NCBI RefSeq assembly: GCF_003339585.1
Contig: NZ_QPKF01000001.1
Coordinates: 1,364,001-1,428,000, forward strand
From: Exiguobacterium sp. RIT594
GTDB taxonomy: Bacteria > Bacillota > Bacilli > Exiguobacteriales > Exiguobacteriaceae
DNA: 64,000 nt
Direction: 5' to 3'
Shown: positions 8,655-16,802 of the stretch, one piece after another
Numbering within the stretch: the stretch's first letter is position 1
Layout of the letters: every line of letters starts with the position of its first letter
The notes under the pieces: generated by a model
The model's database searches: none
What the model saw: the letters and a program-made list of their open reading frames with translations, nothing else
What the model was told of the DNA's origin: nothing
Program-made: the position numbers and the translations under genes

Positions 8655-9331
8655 CGCTGATAGACCTCCCGCATCCGGTCCTGGACCGATTTTCCGTATA
8701 CTTCGCGCATCTCTTCCGTATCGTGTTCATCAATGATCCGGCCGTCCTGTAAAAAGACGACCCGGTCAATCAAGTGTTCGATTTCAATGATTTCATGTGT
8801 CGTCATCAGAATGCCGCGTCCTTCCATGTAATGACTCGAAAAGATCCAGGCAATCTGTTCTTTCGTAAATAAATCAATCCCGGCAAACGGTTCGTCGAGC
8901 AACAGATACGGACGGTCGAGTGCAAAACCGAGCACTAGACTGAACTTCGCCTGATTCCCCTTCGATAATTCTAAAATCTTGTCGGTCGTTAATAACTTGA
9001 ACAGACCCATCAATTCTTCCGCGACCTTCGGATTCCAGTCCGGATAATAATCACTCATATACAGCAAAGCATCACCGATTGTCATGTAACCGGGCATCGT
9101 TTGCAGATCCGGAACAAAGGCGATTTTTTCGCGTGAGACTTCTCCGTCGACGAGGACGGTTCCGGCATCGACCGGGACAAGACCCATGATGGCTTTCAGG
9201 ATTGTCGATTTTCCTTCGCCGTTTAAACCGATCAGACAAGTGATGCTGTCCGGACGAACCGAAAACGAGACCCCTTCTAAAATCGGTTTCTTCCGACCGT
9301 ATCGTTTTTTCAAACCATGGACTTCAAGCAT
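8651..9331 (-). CDS. ABC transporter ATP-binding protein, YtrB-like
   Basis: ATPase subunit of 226 residues. Walker A LIGLNGEGKSTILKAIMG, signature-like LSKGNQAKFSLVLGFALD and Walker B YLLLDEPFAGID are present, followed by the switch histidine in LMTTHEI. The ABC signature LSKGNQ replaces the usual LSGGQ, as is common in the YtrB/BcrA group. The true start is the ATG at 9329-9331 with GGAGG upstream, inside the last codons of the repressor gene, so repressor and ATPase are translationally linked. Confidence 0.92.
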   Translation of the reverse strand: MLEVHGLKKRYGRKKPILEGVSFSVRPDSITCLIGLNGEGKSTILKAIMGLVPVDAGTVLVDGEVSREKIAFVPDLQTMPGYMTIGDALLYMSDYYPDWNPKVAEELMGLFKLLTTDKILELSKGNQAKFSLVLGFALDRPYLLLDEPFAGIDLFTKEQIAWIFSSHYMEGRGILMTTHEIIEIEHLIDRVVFLQDGRIIDEHDTEEMREVYGKSVQDRMREVYQR

Positions 9332-9704
9332 CGATCTTCCTCCGTTCCGTTGACTGATACATCGTCTCGACTTTCGTGACGACTTCACCGAGCGGAATCT
9401 GAATTGCCTGGACCGCCTCGATGAACTGGGCGACTGCTTCATCCAGCATCTCCGTCCGGACTTTTTTGACTACTTCCTGATCCATCGTGATTTTACTTGG
9501 GACGTTCCGTTCTGTCGTGATCAAGTGCTGATCCTCCATTTCTTTGTACGCTTTTTGTGCCGTATTCGGATTGATTCCGAGTTGCGCAGCGATTTCCCGG
9601 CGCGATGGAATTTCCTGCCCGCACTTCAGTTCTTCCGTCGCGATTTGTTCCTTGAACCATCGGACGACTTGAAGATACACCGGGCTTCTTTGGTCAAATT
9701 GCAT
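9324..9704 (-). CDS. GntR-family repressor, YtrA type
   Basis: The 126-residue regulator has an N-terminal winged helix (SPVYLQVVRWFKEQIATEELKCGQ, then IPSRREIAAQLGINPNTAQKAYKEME) and only a short helical C-terminal part, as in the YtrA subfamily. These proteins control the ABC genes downstream of themselves. A strong promoter and an inverted repeat lie just upstream, which suggests autorepression of the whole operon. Confidence 0.92.
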   Translation of the reverse strand: MQFDQRSPVYLQVVRWFKEQIATEELKCGQEIPSRREIAAQLGINPNTAQKAYKEMEDQHLITTERNVPSKITMDQEVVKKVRTEMLDEAVAQFIEAVQAIQIPLGEVVTKVETMYQSTERRKIDA

Positions 9705-9730
9705 CGTGGTCTTGACCTCCCTTTCCCGTT

Positions 9731-9748
9731 TACTGTATTAAAACAGTA
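9731..9748 (-). promoter_or_regulatory. Probable operator of the YtrA-like repressor
   Basis: The inverted repeat TACTGT-N6-ACAGTA lies about 10 to 28 bases downstream of the predicted transcription start of the repressor-ABC operon. The position suits repression by blocking initiation or early elongation. Assignment to the YtrA-like protein is inferred from location. Confidence 0.6.
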
Positions 9749-9765
9749 ATACACTTTCTTTCTGT

Positions 9766-9794
9766 ATCATACGCGTAGTACAGTTGACTGTCAA
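9766..9794 (-). promoter_or_regulatory. SigA promoter of the ytrA-like operon
   Basis: On the minus strand TTGACA (9789-9794), a 17-base spacer and TATGAT (9766-9771) form a near-consensus vegetative promoter upstream of the GntR gene. Confidence 0.85.
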
Positions 9795-9803
9795 TCCATT
9801 TCC

Positions 9804-9836
9804 AAAAAAATAACGCCTTCCATGTGGAAGACGGCA
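9804..9836 (-). terminator. Intrinsic terminator of the small membrane protein gene
   Basis: Minus-strand stem CGTCTTCC/GGAAGGCG with a four-base loop, followed after TTA by seven T. Confidence 0.7.
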
Positions 9837-9847
9837 TCCTAATTTGA

Positions 9848-10138
9848 TTATTTTTGATATTCTAAGATCGTCTGTTGGACCGGGATACCGGACATCGGAA
9901 CAGTTCGCTCAACGAACAGATAGCGTTTTCCATTGACTAAAAAGCGGCGGTTTCCTAAGTATTCAACAAGCTTCCCGTCCTGCTTCAACTTCGCTTCAAT
10001 CGCGTGAACGTGGTCTTCAAGTGCATAAAACCGGTCGTCAAACGTCATCGTGATGTTTTTGTTTCGAAAGCCGAGTAAGTAACTGTAGAAAAACCAAAAT
10101 CCCGCCCCTAATGCCAAAAATGCTAATAGAAATTCCAT
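9848..10138 (-). CDS. Small membrane-anchored protein of unknown function
   Basis: The 96-residue product starts MEFLLAFLALGAGFWFFYSYLLGF, a single N-terminal transmembrane segment, followed by a charged cytoplasmic or external domain containing TFDDRFYALEDHVHAIEAKLKQDG (possible short coiled coil). The start is the ATG at 10136-10138 behind GGGGGAAGG. I do not recognise the family. It stands alone with its own terminator. Confidence 0.75.
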   Translation of the reverse strand: MEFLLAFLALGAGFWFFYSYLLGFRNKNITMTFDDRFYALEDHVHAIEAKLKQDGKLVEYLGNRRFLVNGKRYLFVERTVPMSGIPVQQTILEYQK

Positions 10139-10224
10139 CTTTGCCTTCCCCCTTTTTCGTATATCTTTAATACGCAAGGCATTATGTAAGGGTTCCCATT
10201 AAAATGCATATTTTTACTTTTTAA

Positions 10225-10261
10225 CAAAAAAACTGATTCCGGATAATTTCCGGAATCAGTT
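10225..10261 (-). terminator. Intrinsic terminator of the SDR operon
   Basis: Minus-strand arms AACTGATTCCGG and CCGGAATCAGTT followed by seven T. Confidence 0.88.
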
Positions 10262-10269
10262 GCATCGGT

Positions 10270-10458
10270 TCAGTAAGGGTTTGGATCTTCTTGCGGTGTA
10301 TCCGGAATTTCCGTCGGTTCCGGGAAGGTATCCGGTTCCGGTTGACGGATCGGATCTTCCTGCGGTGTCTCCGGTACTTCTGACGGAGGTGTCGTCGGAA
10401 TCTCATCCGGCTGTTGATTCGGTTCGTGTTCCGGCACTTCGTTAGGATTTTTCTTCAT
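10270..10458 (-). CDS. Small Pro/Glu-rich protein
   Basis: A 62-residue, highly acidic, proline-rich product made of imperfect repeats around IPDTPQEDPN and VPETPQEDPIRQPEPD. It has no signal peptide or membrane segment and should be disordered. It starts behind TAAGGAGG, 13 bases after the SDR stop codon, and so is probably the second gene of the same SigB-type stress operon. Function unknown; similar short proline-rich proteins accompany general stress genes in Bacillales. Confidence 0.75.
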   Translation of the reverse strand: MKKNPNEVPEHEPNQQPDEIPTTPPSEVPETPQEDPIRQPEPDTFPEPTEIPDTPQEDPNPY

Positions 10459-10471
10459 GATGATTTCCTCC

Positions 10472-11347
10472 TTAAGATGTAATGTAATCGCCGCCGTTGA
10501 TATGAATCGTCTGTCCGGTGACGTAACTTGAGTCGCGTGACGCCAGATAGACATAGGCCGGTGCATTTTCCGACGGTTGCCCGCGGCGTTTCATGAGCGT
10601 ATCTTCCCCGTGTGCTTCCACCTTTTCTTTTGAGAACGTTGCCGGGATGAGCGGTGTCCAAATCGGTCCCGGTGCGACGGCATTGACGCGGATTCCTTTT
10701 TCAATCAGATTCGATGCCAGCGAACGAGTTAATGTCGTAATTGCGCCCTTCGTCGCTGAGTAATCAATTAGTGATGGTGCCCCGCGATAGGCCGTGACGG
10801 ACGACGTATTGATGATCGAGTCTTCCTTATTCAAGTGTGGTAAGGCAGCTTGCGTCAGATAGAACATCGAGAAGAGATTCGTTTCGAACGTCTCTTTCAG
10901 TTGTTCCGGTGTGATTGCCAGGAAATCGTCCTGCGGGAACTGTTTTCCGGCATTGTTGACGAGGATGTTCAACTGACCAAACGTTTCGATGACTTTATCG
11001 ATGATTGGTTGGGCATTCTCCGGCTGACTGACGTCTTTCGCAAACGCCAATGCTTTGACACCATACCCTTCAATCAATTGTTTCGTTTTTTCCGCATCCT
11101 GTCCTTCATTTAAGTACACGATCGCGACATTTGCGCCCTCTTTGGCGTAGGCAATCGCGACGGCACGCCCAATGCCGCTGTCTCCGCCTGTCACCAACGC
11201 CACTTTACCTTTTAACTTACCGGATCCGACATATTCCGGATCGTCATAAACCGGTTCCGGATTCATCTCGGATTCAATCCCCGGTTGTTGATCCTGAGTT
11301 TGTCCCCGTGCCTGTTGATGCATCTGCTCCAACTCTTCTTCACGCAT
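10472..11347 (-). CDS. SDR family oxidoreductase, YhdF/YdaD-like general stress protein
   Basis: NAD(P)-dependent short-chain dehydrogenase of 291 residues. The cofactor motif VTGGDSGIGRAVA, NNAG (ILVNNAGKQFP) and active-site YSATKGA are present, preceded by a 45-residue Gln/Glu-rich N-terminal extension typical of the YhdF/YdaD group. The ATG at 11345-11347 is well spaced from AAAGGGG; an upstream TTG is not. A SigB-type promoter stands 43 bases upstream, in line with the general stress role of the homologues. Confidence 0.9.
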   Translation of the reverse strand: MREEELEQMHQQARGQTQDQQPGIESEMNPEPVYDDPEYVGSGKLKGKVALVTGGDSGIGRAVAIAYAKEGANVAIVYLNEGQDAEKTKQLIEGYGVKALAFAKDVSQPENAQPIIDKVIETFGQLNILVNNAGKQFPQDDFLAITPEQLKETFETNLFSMFYLTQAALPHLNKEDSIINTSSVTAYRGAPSLIDYSATKGAITTLTRSLASNLIEKGIRVNAVAPGPIWTPLIPATFSKEKVEAHGEDTLMKRRGQPSENAPAYVYLASRDSSYVTGQTIHINGGDYITS

Positions 11348-11389
11348 ATGACCCAACCCCTTTTCCAATAGATGACTACCTTCATTAAC

Positions 11390-11414
11390 ATTCCCTTGCC
11401 ATGTATCAATAAAC
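11390..11414 (-). promoter_or_regulatory. SigB-type promoter of the SDR operon
   Basis: Minus-strand GTTTAT (11409-11414), 13-base spacer, GGGAAT (11390-11395), each one base from the Bacillales SigB consensus GTTTAA and GGGTAT. Confidence 0.65.
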
Positions 11415-11422
11415 GTCTAACG

Positions 11423-11452
11423 AAAAAAAAACGATGAAAATCATCGTTTTTT
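11423..11452 (-). terminator. Intrinsic terminator of the NUDIX gene
   Basis: Stem ACGATGA/TCATCGT around a short loop with A and T tracts on either side; it faces out of the NUDIX gene. Confidence 0.75.
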
Positions 11453-11493
11453 AAAATTCGTTTCTTCTATTAGGGATTCACCAAAACCACCCA

Positions 11494-11955
11494 TTACACG
11501 TCGTTTGAAAATAAGGGTGCCCACTCACCGGACTGAATCATCATCGTCAGTTTTTCGGGATATAATTTTACGCTTTGCAATTGATCAATCGGAACGTAAC
11601 GATAGATTAACTCTTCTCCCTCTACTCCGAAAAAATCTTCCGAAGTGACCGTCATGTCATCTGATACGTTCACTTCATAATAAAAGCCGACTTCATGAAA
11701 TGACACATCTTCATATGTAAAAAAGTTTTCCTGGACGGCTAAAAAACGAGTGACCTCAGCTTTCAGGCCCAACTCTTCTTTGATTTCGCGGATGACCGCC
11801 TCTGCTCCTGATTCCATCAAACGTACCCGTCCGCCCGGCAATGCCCAAAACTCATCCCGGACATTCCGGTGAATCAACAGATGTCCGTCTTTGATAATGA
11901 CTGCCGCTGCCCGGTGGTTAAAGCGTTGTTGGCCTACTGTAAACTTGATATCCAT
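11494..11955 (-). CDS. NUDIX hydrolase
   Basis: Nucleoside-diphosphate-linked pyrophosphohydrolase of 153 residues. The Nudix box is complete: GGRVRLMESGAEAVIREIKEE matches GX5EX7REUXEEXGU, followed by LGL. The rest of the fold (AAAVIIKDGHLLIHRNV) is normal. The start is the ATG at 11953-11955 behind GGAGGAG; an in-frame TTG upstream overlaps the Shine-Dalgarno site itself. The substrate cannot be predicted. Confidence 0.92.
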   Translation of the reverse strand: MDIKFTVGQQRFNHRAAAVIIKDGHLLIHRNVRDEFWALPGGRVRLMESGAEAVIREIKEELGLKAEVTRFLAVQENFFTYEDVSFHEVGFYYEVNVSDDMTVTSEDFFGVEGEELIYRYVPIDQLQSVKLYPEKLTMMIQSGEWAPLFSNDV

Positions 11956-12289
11956 CTTAATCTTCTCCTCCAATTCGCTATCGACCCATACTTTTTCACA
12001 TTTTCACATATTCGGGATTATGTCATAAAACCGATACCCTGTAATAAAATTTCCCCTGGTATTACGGTATTTCAGAATCATTCCTATCAATATATTACAA
12101 TACATATTAATTACCTATATTTAAGCAATCAAACTGAAATATTATTTTCAAAACACTCGATGCTATACTCGGTTTATCAAATTCACTACTTCGACGCAGT
12201 ATTCATATACAGCCTACAACTTATAGACAGACGCGATCTGTCACAACTCATCGACCGTCAATTGTTTTCACATCAGGAGGAACTACTAC
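11956..12289. other. AT-rich intergenic region before the first M23 peptidase
   Basis: No coding sequence is seen. The stretch is far richer in AT than its neighbours and contains a possible TATACT -10 near 12173, about 115 bases before the peptidase start. It probably holds a long 5' untranslated leader. Confidence 0.5.
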
Positions 12290-13024
12290 ATGAAACGTAT
12301 TTTAACAACCGTCACGATGAGCGCACTCGTCGTTTCAGGATTTGCTAGCACGGGTACAGGTAAAGTTGAAGCCGCAAGCTCTTCTTCTTACAAAGTCAAA
12401 ATCATGGCCGACGGATTACGTGTCCGGACCGGTCCTTCCACGAAATATAAAATCGTCGCTGGCGTCAATGCCGGACAGACCTTTAAATACTATGGTAAAA
12501 AAGGCAACTGGACGAAAATTTCATACGGCGGTAAAAAACGCTACGTCTATTCCAGTTACGTAAAACGATACAGCACAGGCAAACAGGCTACAGCTAAAAA
12601 AGCTTCCTTCTCGACAGGTTTCCTCCGTCCGACAAGCGGACGTGTCTCGCAAGGATACGGAAGTGCAAGCGGCCGCTACGGATATACGTTCCATAACGGC
12701 ATCGATATCGCAGCAGCAACAGGGACAACGGTCCGTGCGACTGCTTCCGGTAAAGTCATCAAATCCGGCTACCAAGGTGCATACGGCAACTATGTCATGA
12801 TGACACATAAAGTGAATGGTTTGACCTACACAAGTGTCTATGCCCACTTGAGCAGCCGTTCGGTCTATGCAGGCCAGTCAATCGCCAAAGGAACAAAAAT
12901 CGGGAACGTCGGCAGTACCGGGAACTCAACCGGTTCACACCTTCACTTCGAACTTCACCGCGGCGGTTACATCTACAGTGGATCGTCAGCAGCCAACACG
13001 ATCAACCCGCTCAGCGTTTTATAA
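12290..13024 (+). CDS. Secreted SH3b-M23 peptidoglycan endopeptidase
   Basis: Cell-wall hydrolase of 244 residues: signal peptide (about 1-28), one bacterial SH3 domain (about 34-93, KIMADGLRVRTGPSTKYKI), and a C-terminal lysostaphin-type M23 domain. Zinc and catalytic motifs are intact: YTFHNGIDIA (HxxxD) and GSHLHFELH (HxH). It should cleave peptide crossbridges in peptidoglycan. A close paralogue with two SH3b domains lies directly downstream. The gene starts at ATG behind AGGAGG. Confidence 0.93.
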   Translation: MKRILTTVTMSALVVSGFASTGTGKVEAASSSSYKVKIMADGLRVRTGPSTKYKIVAGVNAGQTFKYYGKKGNWTKISYGGKKRYVYSSYVKRYSTGKQATAKKASFSTGFLRPTSGRVSQGYGSASGRYGYTFHNGIDIAAATGTTVRATASGKVIKSGYQGAYGNYVMMTHKVNGLTYTSVYAHLSSRSVYAGQSIAKGTKIGNVGSTGNSTGSHLHFELHRGGYIYSGSSAANTINPLSVL

Positions 13025-13028
13025 TCAT

Positions 13029-13062
13029 TTCGGACAGCCGTTTTCGGTTGTCCGTTTTTTTA
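13029..13062 (+). terminator. Intrinsic terminator of the first M23 gene
   Basis: Arms CGGACAGCCG and CGGTTGTCCG around TTTT, followed by seven T. Confidence 0.85.
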
Positions 13063-13414
13063 AACCTTTTTGAAAATAAGTCCACTGAAATAAATTCATA
13101 CTAATTATTGGAAAATCTATCATAACATACTGATTGTTCTGATTTCCTGATACTTTTTAAAAATCGTTGCCTAATCAATAAAAATCTGTCTTTTACAGAA
13201 AAATTACCAAGAACTACAATCCCTAAATTAAGGTAAAATAGATTTTCTGTTCTCTATAATATAAAATAACGAAACATTATAGAAATAATATTGTAATATT
13301 TAAACATTTTTACTAATGGTACACTCATCTAAGAAATTCATAGAACAACCTTACATATTGCACTAGCCACATACGCGGACAAGGTCCGACAGATTCAAAG
13401 GAGGATTTACTGAT
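13063..13414. other. AT-rich intergenic region between the two M23 genes
   Basis: No open frame or RNA gene is recognised. It is very AT-rich. A weak WalR-like pair of hexamers (minus strand GGTAAT-N5-TGTAAA, 13192-13208) is the only regulatory candidate; WalR controls wall hydrolases in Bacillales, but one of twelve bases differs and the match may be chance. Confidence 0.4.
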
Positions 13415-14344
13415 TTGAAAAAATTACTTACTACGCTGACGGTGTCTGCTATTGCCATCGCCGGTTTCTCGACATATGCCGTTCCAAAAGCTGATGCGGC
13501 AACGTTTTATAAGGTTAAAGTCATGAACGATGGATTGCGTGCCCGCACCGGTCCCGCGACGACATACGGTATCATCACAGGTCTTGATAAAGGCGATACA
13601 TACAAATACTTAGGCCGGACCGGAAATTGGACAAAAATTCTGTACGGATCACGTAAAGTCTACGTCTCTTCTACATATGTCAAAAAATATTCTGTCACGA
13701 CATCATATAAAATCAAAATCATGGTCGATAATCTCCGCGTCAGAAGCAGTTCGTCCACAAGCAGTTCTCAGGTCGGGATCGTCAACAGCGGACAAACCTT
13801 CCGTTACCTCGGTCGGACGGGAGACTGGATTAAATTCTTATATAATGGCAACAAACGATTTGCCCATGCCGATTATGTTAAAAAATATACGGTCACGAGC
13901 TTAACCAATTCGGGTGGGGCAACCAAAGCCTCAAACGATTTCATCACGCCGACCAGTGGACCGATCACGCAAGGATATGGTCAAGCAAGCGGTGTCTACG
14001 GCTATACGTTCCATAACGGAATCGATTACGGTGCCCCGAAAGGCACACCGGTTTATGCAACGGCAGCCGGGAAAGTCATCACTTCTCAATTAAAAGGTGC
14101 GTACGGCAATTATGTCATGGTCAAGCATTCGATTGACGGCGCTTCCTTCACGAGTCTCTATGCCCACATGAACAGCCGATCGGTCTCAGTCGGACAATCG
14201 GTCTCAAAAGGACAGCTTCTCGGTACGGTCGGTCAAACAGGAAATGCGTTCGGAACGCATCTTCATTTTGAACTGCATCGCGGAACATACGTCTACAGTG
14301 CGACATCGGCGGCAAGCAGCGTCAATCCGTTGAACTATCTATAA
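13415..14344 (+). CDS. Secreted peptidoglycan endopeptidase with two SH3b domains and M23 domain
   Basis: Paralogue of the preceding gene, 309 residues: signal peptide (about 1-29), two SH3b domains (about 33-93 and 98-160, both with a KIMxDxLRxRxxxxT pattern), and an M23 domain with FHNGIDYGAP and THLHFELHRG. The start is a TTG 10 bases after AAAGGAGG; no ATG lies nearby. The domain pattern suggests tandem gene duplication plus gain or loss of one SH3b unit. It should bind and cut peptidoglycan outside the cell. Confidence 0.92.
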   Translation: MKKLLTTLTVSAIAIAGFSTYAVPKADAATFYKVKVMNDGLRARTGPATTYGIITGLDKGDTYKYLGRTGNWTKILYGSRKVYVSSTYVKKYSVTTSYKIKIMVDNLRVRSSSSTSSSQVGIVNSGQTFRYLGRTGDWIKFLYNGNKRFAHADYVKKYTVTSLTNSGGATKASNDFITPTSGPITQGYGQASGVYGYTFHNGIDYGAPKGTPVYATAAGKVITSQLKGAYGNYVMVKHSIDGASFTSLYAHMNSRSVSVGQSVSKGQLLGTVGQTGNAFGTHLHFELHRGTYVYSATSAASSVNPLNYL

Positions 14345-14352
14345 CGACTTGA

Positions 14353-14397
14353 ACAGTCCCTCATTTCTTTTGAAGTGAGGGACTGTTTTGTTTTTTC
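14353..14397 (+). terminator. Intrinsic terminator of the second M23 gene
   Basis: Arms ACAGTCCCTCA and TGAGGGACTGT followed by a T-rich tract. Confidence 0.85.
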
Positions 14398-14476
14398 TGA
14401 TGTCTCATCCAACCGTATATCGTCCAATGATCGCGTTTCATTCTCTTCTCTCAGTGGGAAATGAAACATACGTCGA

Positions 14477-14505
14477 TTGACCACAGACGTTTCGCATTCT
14501 ATAAT
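14477..14505 (+). promoter_or_regulatory. SigA promoter of the CDF transporter gene
   Basis: TTGACC (14477-14482), 17-base spacer, TATAAT (14500-14505). Start of transcription is expected near 14512, inside the adjoining palindrome. Confidence 0.85.
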
Positions 14506-14523
14506 TCAAATAGACATTTGAAT
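14504..14523 (+). promoter_or_regulatory. Palindromic operator of the CDF gene (ArsR/CzrA-like)
   Basis: ATTCAAAT-AGAC-ATTTGAAT is a perfect 8-bp inverted repeat that overlaps the -10 box and start point. Its form and place suit a metal-sensing ArsR/SmtB repressor such as CzrA that is relieved by zinc. No such regulator gene is adjacent, so the identity is inferred. Confidence 0.65.
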
Positions 14524-14541
14524 GTATCAGGAGGTATCTTT

Positions 14542-15471
14542 ATGGCACATAATCATGATCATCATCATCACACCGACAATAAAAAAGTATTGCTTCTGTC
14601 CTTTATGATCATCACGCTGTTTATGATTGTCGAGGTGATCGGCGGATTTTGGACGAACAGTCTGGCTTTGTTATCGGACGCCGGGCATATGCTGAGCGAC
14701 TCGATTTCACTTGCAATTGCACTCGCAGCCTTTCACTTTTCAAACCAGAAGCCGGATGCAAACAAGACGTTCGGCTCAAAACGTTTTGAAATTCTCGCGG
14801 CGATTTTTAACGGTGTTGCCTTGATCGGCATTTCGCTTTATATCTTCGCCGAAGCCGTACAACGGTTTGTTGATCCACCGGCTGTCGCAACGACCGGGAT
14901 GTTGATCATCAGTATACTCGGACTTCTTGTGAATCTGCTTGTAGCTTGGATCATGACGCGCGGCGGCGGCCATGAAGACAATCTGAACATGCGCGGTGCG
15001 TACCTGCATGTCTTAAGTGACATGCTCGGATCGATCGGAGCTATCATTGCCGCCCTGTTGATCATGTTCTTCGGCTGGGGCTTTGCGGATCCGCTCGCAA
15101 GCGTCATCGTTGCCATTCTCGTTTTGCGCAGCGGCTATTACGTGACGAAGTCCGCCGTCCATGTTCTGATGGAAGGTACACCGAGCGATGTCGACATCGA
15201 TCAGGTCGTCTCGACGATCCAGACCAACGAAGCCATTCTTGGTCTGCACGACCTCCACATTTGGTCGATCACGAGCGGCTATAATGCATTGTCCTGCCAC
15301 GTCGTCGTCAAAGACGACATGACGGTCCGTGAGTCGGAATCGATCCGGGAACAACTGGACCATGACTTAAAACATGTCGGTATCACCCATGCCACGATTC
15401 AGGTCGAGACCGCTCAGCACGACCATGAGAATCAGCTGTACTGTCATGGGGAACAGAAGCATGTGCATTAA
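14542..15471 (+). CDS. czcD: Cation diffusion facilitator, CzcD-type zinc efflux protein
   Basis: Membrane antiporter of 309 residues exporting Zn(II) and related divalent metals. It starts with the metal-binding run HNHDHHHH, has six helices with the paired metal-site motifs LLSDAGHMLSDS (helix 2) and HVLSDMLGS (helix 5), and a cytoplasmic C-terminal domain (LHDLHIWSI, CHVVV) ending CHGEQKHVH. The ATG at 14542 follows CAGGAGG. Its promoter carries a palindrome typical of metal-responsive control. Confidence 0.93.
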   Translation: MAHNHDHHHHTDNKKVLLLSFMIITLFMIVEVIGGFWTNSLALLSDAGHMLSDSISLAIALAAFHFSNQKPDANKTFGSKRFEILAAIFNGVALIGISLYIFAEAVQRFVDPPAVATTGMLIISILGLLVNLLVAWIMTRGGGHEDNLNMRGAYLHVLSDMLGSIGAIIAALLIMFFGWGFADPLASVIVAILVLRSGYYVTKSAVHVLMEGTPSDVDIDQVVSTIQTNEAILGLHDLHIWSITSGYNALSCHVVVKDDMTVRESESIREQLDHDLKHVGITHATIQVETAQHDHENQLYCHGEQKHVH

Positions 15472-15489
15472 CAAGAACCGTTCTTAAAC

Positions 15490-15532
15490 CAAAAAGGCGA
15501 TTTCCCTTCAATCGGGAGAATCGCCTTTTTGC
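15490..15532 (+). terminator. Bidirectional intrinsic terminator
   Basis: AAAAAGGCGATT and AATCGCCTTTTT arms with an inner TCCC/GGGA stem, between two convergent genes. Confidence 0.85.
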
Positions 15533-15554
15533 TAATCATTCGTGCCACGTTTCG

Positions 15555-16664
15555 TCAGTTCTTTACTTTCGCCTGATAGGCTTTTGAATAACGGTCGGCG
15601 GCAATGATGGCATCCGCCACTTCATCCGCCGTGACATCAAAACCGCTGTGAATCGTCTCCCCTTCTGCAGTCGCTGCTTGACCGACTTTTAATATGTCTT
15701 CACGTGAAGCATCTTTCAGTTTGACATCTTCCAGCGTGACCGGCAGTCCAAGATCCATATAGAACGCAATGTACCGTTCGATTTCTTCCTGCGAGTGTTG
15801 TTCGAGCGCTAACTGGACGAGCGTCCCGAACGCGACCTTTTCCCCGTGCGTCAAATGGTGGATGTCGCCGTCAAGTGCTGTGAATCCGTTATGGATGGCG
15901 TGCGCTGCTGCCAGTCCTCCACTTTCAAAACCAAGACCACTCAGTAATGTATTCGCTTCAACGACCGCTTCAAGCGCCGGTGTGACGACCTTTGCCTGAA
16001 CCGACTCATACGCAAGTCGTCCGTGTTCAAACAGAACTTCCTCACAGCGTTTCGCAATCGCTTCCGCCGCAATCGTCGGCCGTCCTCCGGCCATCGTCGT
16101 GCCGCCAAAGGCAATGACACTCCGGACCTCGACCCATGTCGCCAGGGCATCGGCAATCCCCGAGGCAAAGAACCGGGCCGGTGCTTCGGAAATCAATTTT
16201 GTATCGACCAAGACAAGATCCGGATTTTTGTTATAAAAACGGTAACTCTCAAAGATTCCCTCATCCGAATAGATGACGGACAGTGCACTTGTCGGCGCAT
16301 CGGTCGAAGCAATCGTCGGTACGATGACGACCGGCAGATGAAACTCGTCCGAAACGGCTTTTGCCGTATCGAGCGTCTTCCCGCCCCCGACCCCCATGAC
16401 GAATTTCACCCCGGCATCCTTGGCTTGAGCGGCAATCCGTTCGACTTCATGTTTTGAGGCTTCACCGCTGAAATCTGCTTTTTCAATTTTGATTCCTTCT
16501 GCTGAAAACGAAGCATGGACACGTTCCTCGACGATTTTCCAAACGACATCATCGGCGATCACTAGGGCCACGTCTCCAATCGGACTCACATATGTACCGA
16601 GCCGATCAATAACATTTTTCCCTTGGACATACTTCGCCGGACTAATGAAAACACGTTCTGACAT
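15555..16664 (-). CDS. gldA: Glycerol dehydrogenase
   Basis: Zinc- and NAD-dependent dehydrogenase oxidising glycerol to dihydroxyacetone, 369 residues. The NAD-binding [14 protein letters not shown] and metal-site residues are visible: aspartate in [13 protein letters not shown], and histidines in [11 protein letters not shown] and [10 protein letters not shown], the same set as in Bacillus GldA. The start [15 protein letters not shown] is at the ATG 16662-16664 behind AAAGGA. It is monocistronic, ending at the shared terminator. Confidence 0.93.
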   Translation of the reverse strand: MSERVFISPAKYVQGKNVIDRLGTYVSPIGDVALVIADDVVWKIVEERVHASFSAEGIKIEKADFSGEASKHEVERIAAQAKDAGVKFVMGVGGGKTLDTAKAVSDEFHLPVVIVPTIASTDAPTSALSVIYSDEGIFESYRFYNKNPDLVLVDTKLISEAPARFFASGIADALATWVEVRSVIAFGGTTMAGGRPTIAAEAIAKRCEEVLFEHGRLAYESVQAKVVTPALEAVVEANTLLSGLGFESGGLAAAHAIHNGFTALDGDIHHLTHGEKVAFGTLVQLALEQHSQEEIERYIAFYMDLGLPVTLEDVKLKDASREDILKVGQAATAEGETIHSGFDVTADEVADAIIAADRYSKAYQAKVKN

Positions 16665-16748
16665 GTTCAACATCCTTTCTTTCTTCAACGACAGTATCAA
16701 CAATGGCTTACATTTTAAGCCATTCCTTTTCGGTCTGTTCGTTAAACG

Positions 16749-16782
16749 CAAAAAACCGTTTCGATTCGAAATCGAAACGGCT
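16749..16782 (-). terminator. Intrinsic terminator of brnQ
   Basis: Minus-strand arms CCGTTTCGATT and AATCGAAACGG followed by six T; it lies between brnQ and gldA. Confidence 0.85.
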
Positions 16783-16802
16783 TCTTTCCAGAGCAACTGA
16801 AT

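Noticed and set aside
9332-9442. N-terminal extension of the ABC ATPase rich in Ser and Arg.
   Set aside because: It is the repressor gene read in another frame; the ATG at 9331 has GGAGG and fits the family start.
13192-13208. WalR box before the second M23 gene.
   Set aside because: One of twelve bases differs, the orientation is opposite to the gene, and such AT-rich hexamers are frequent here by chance.
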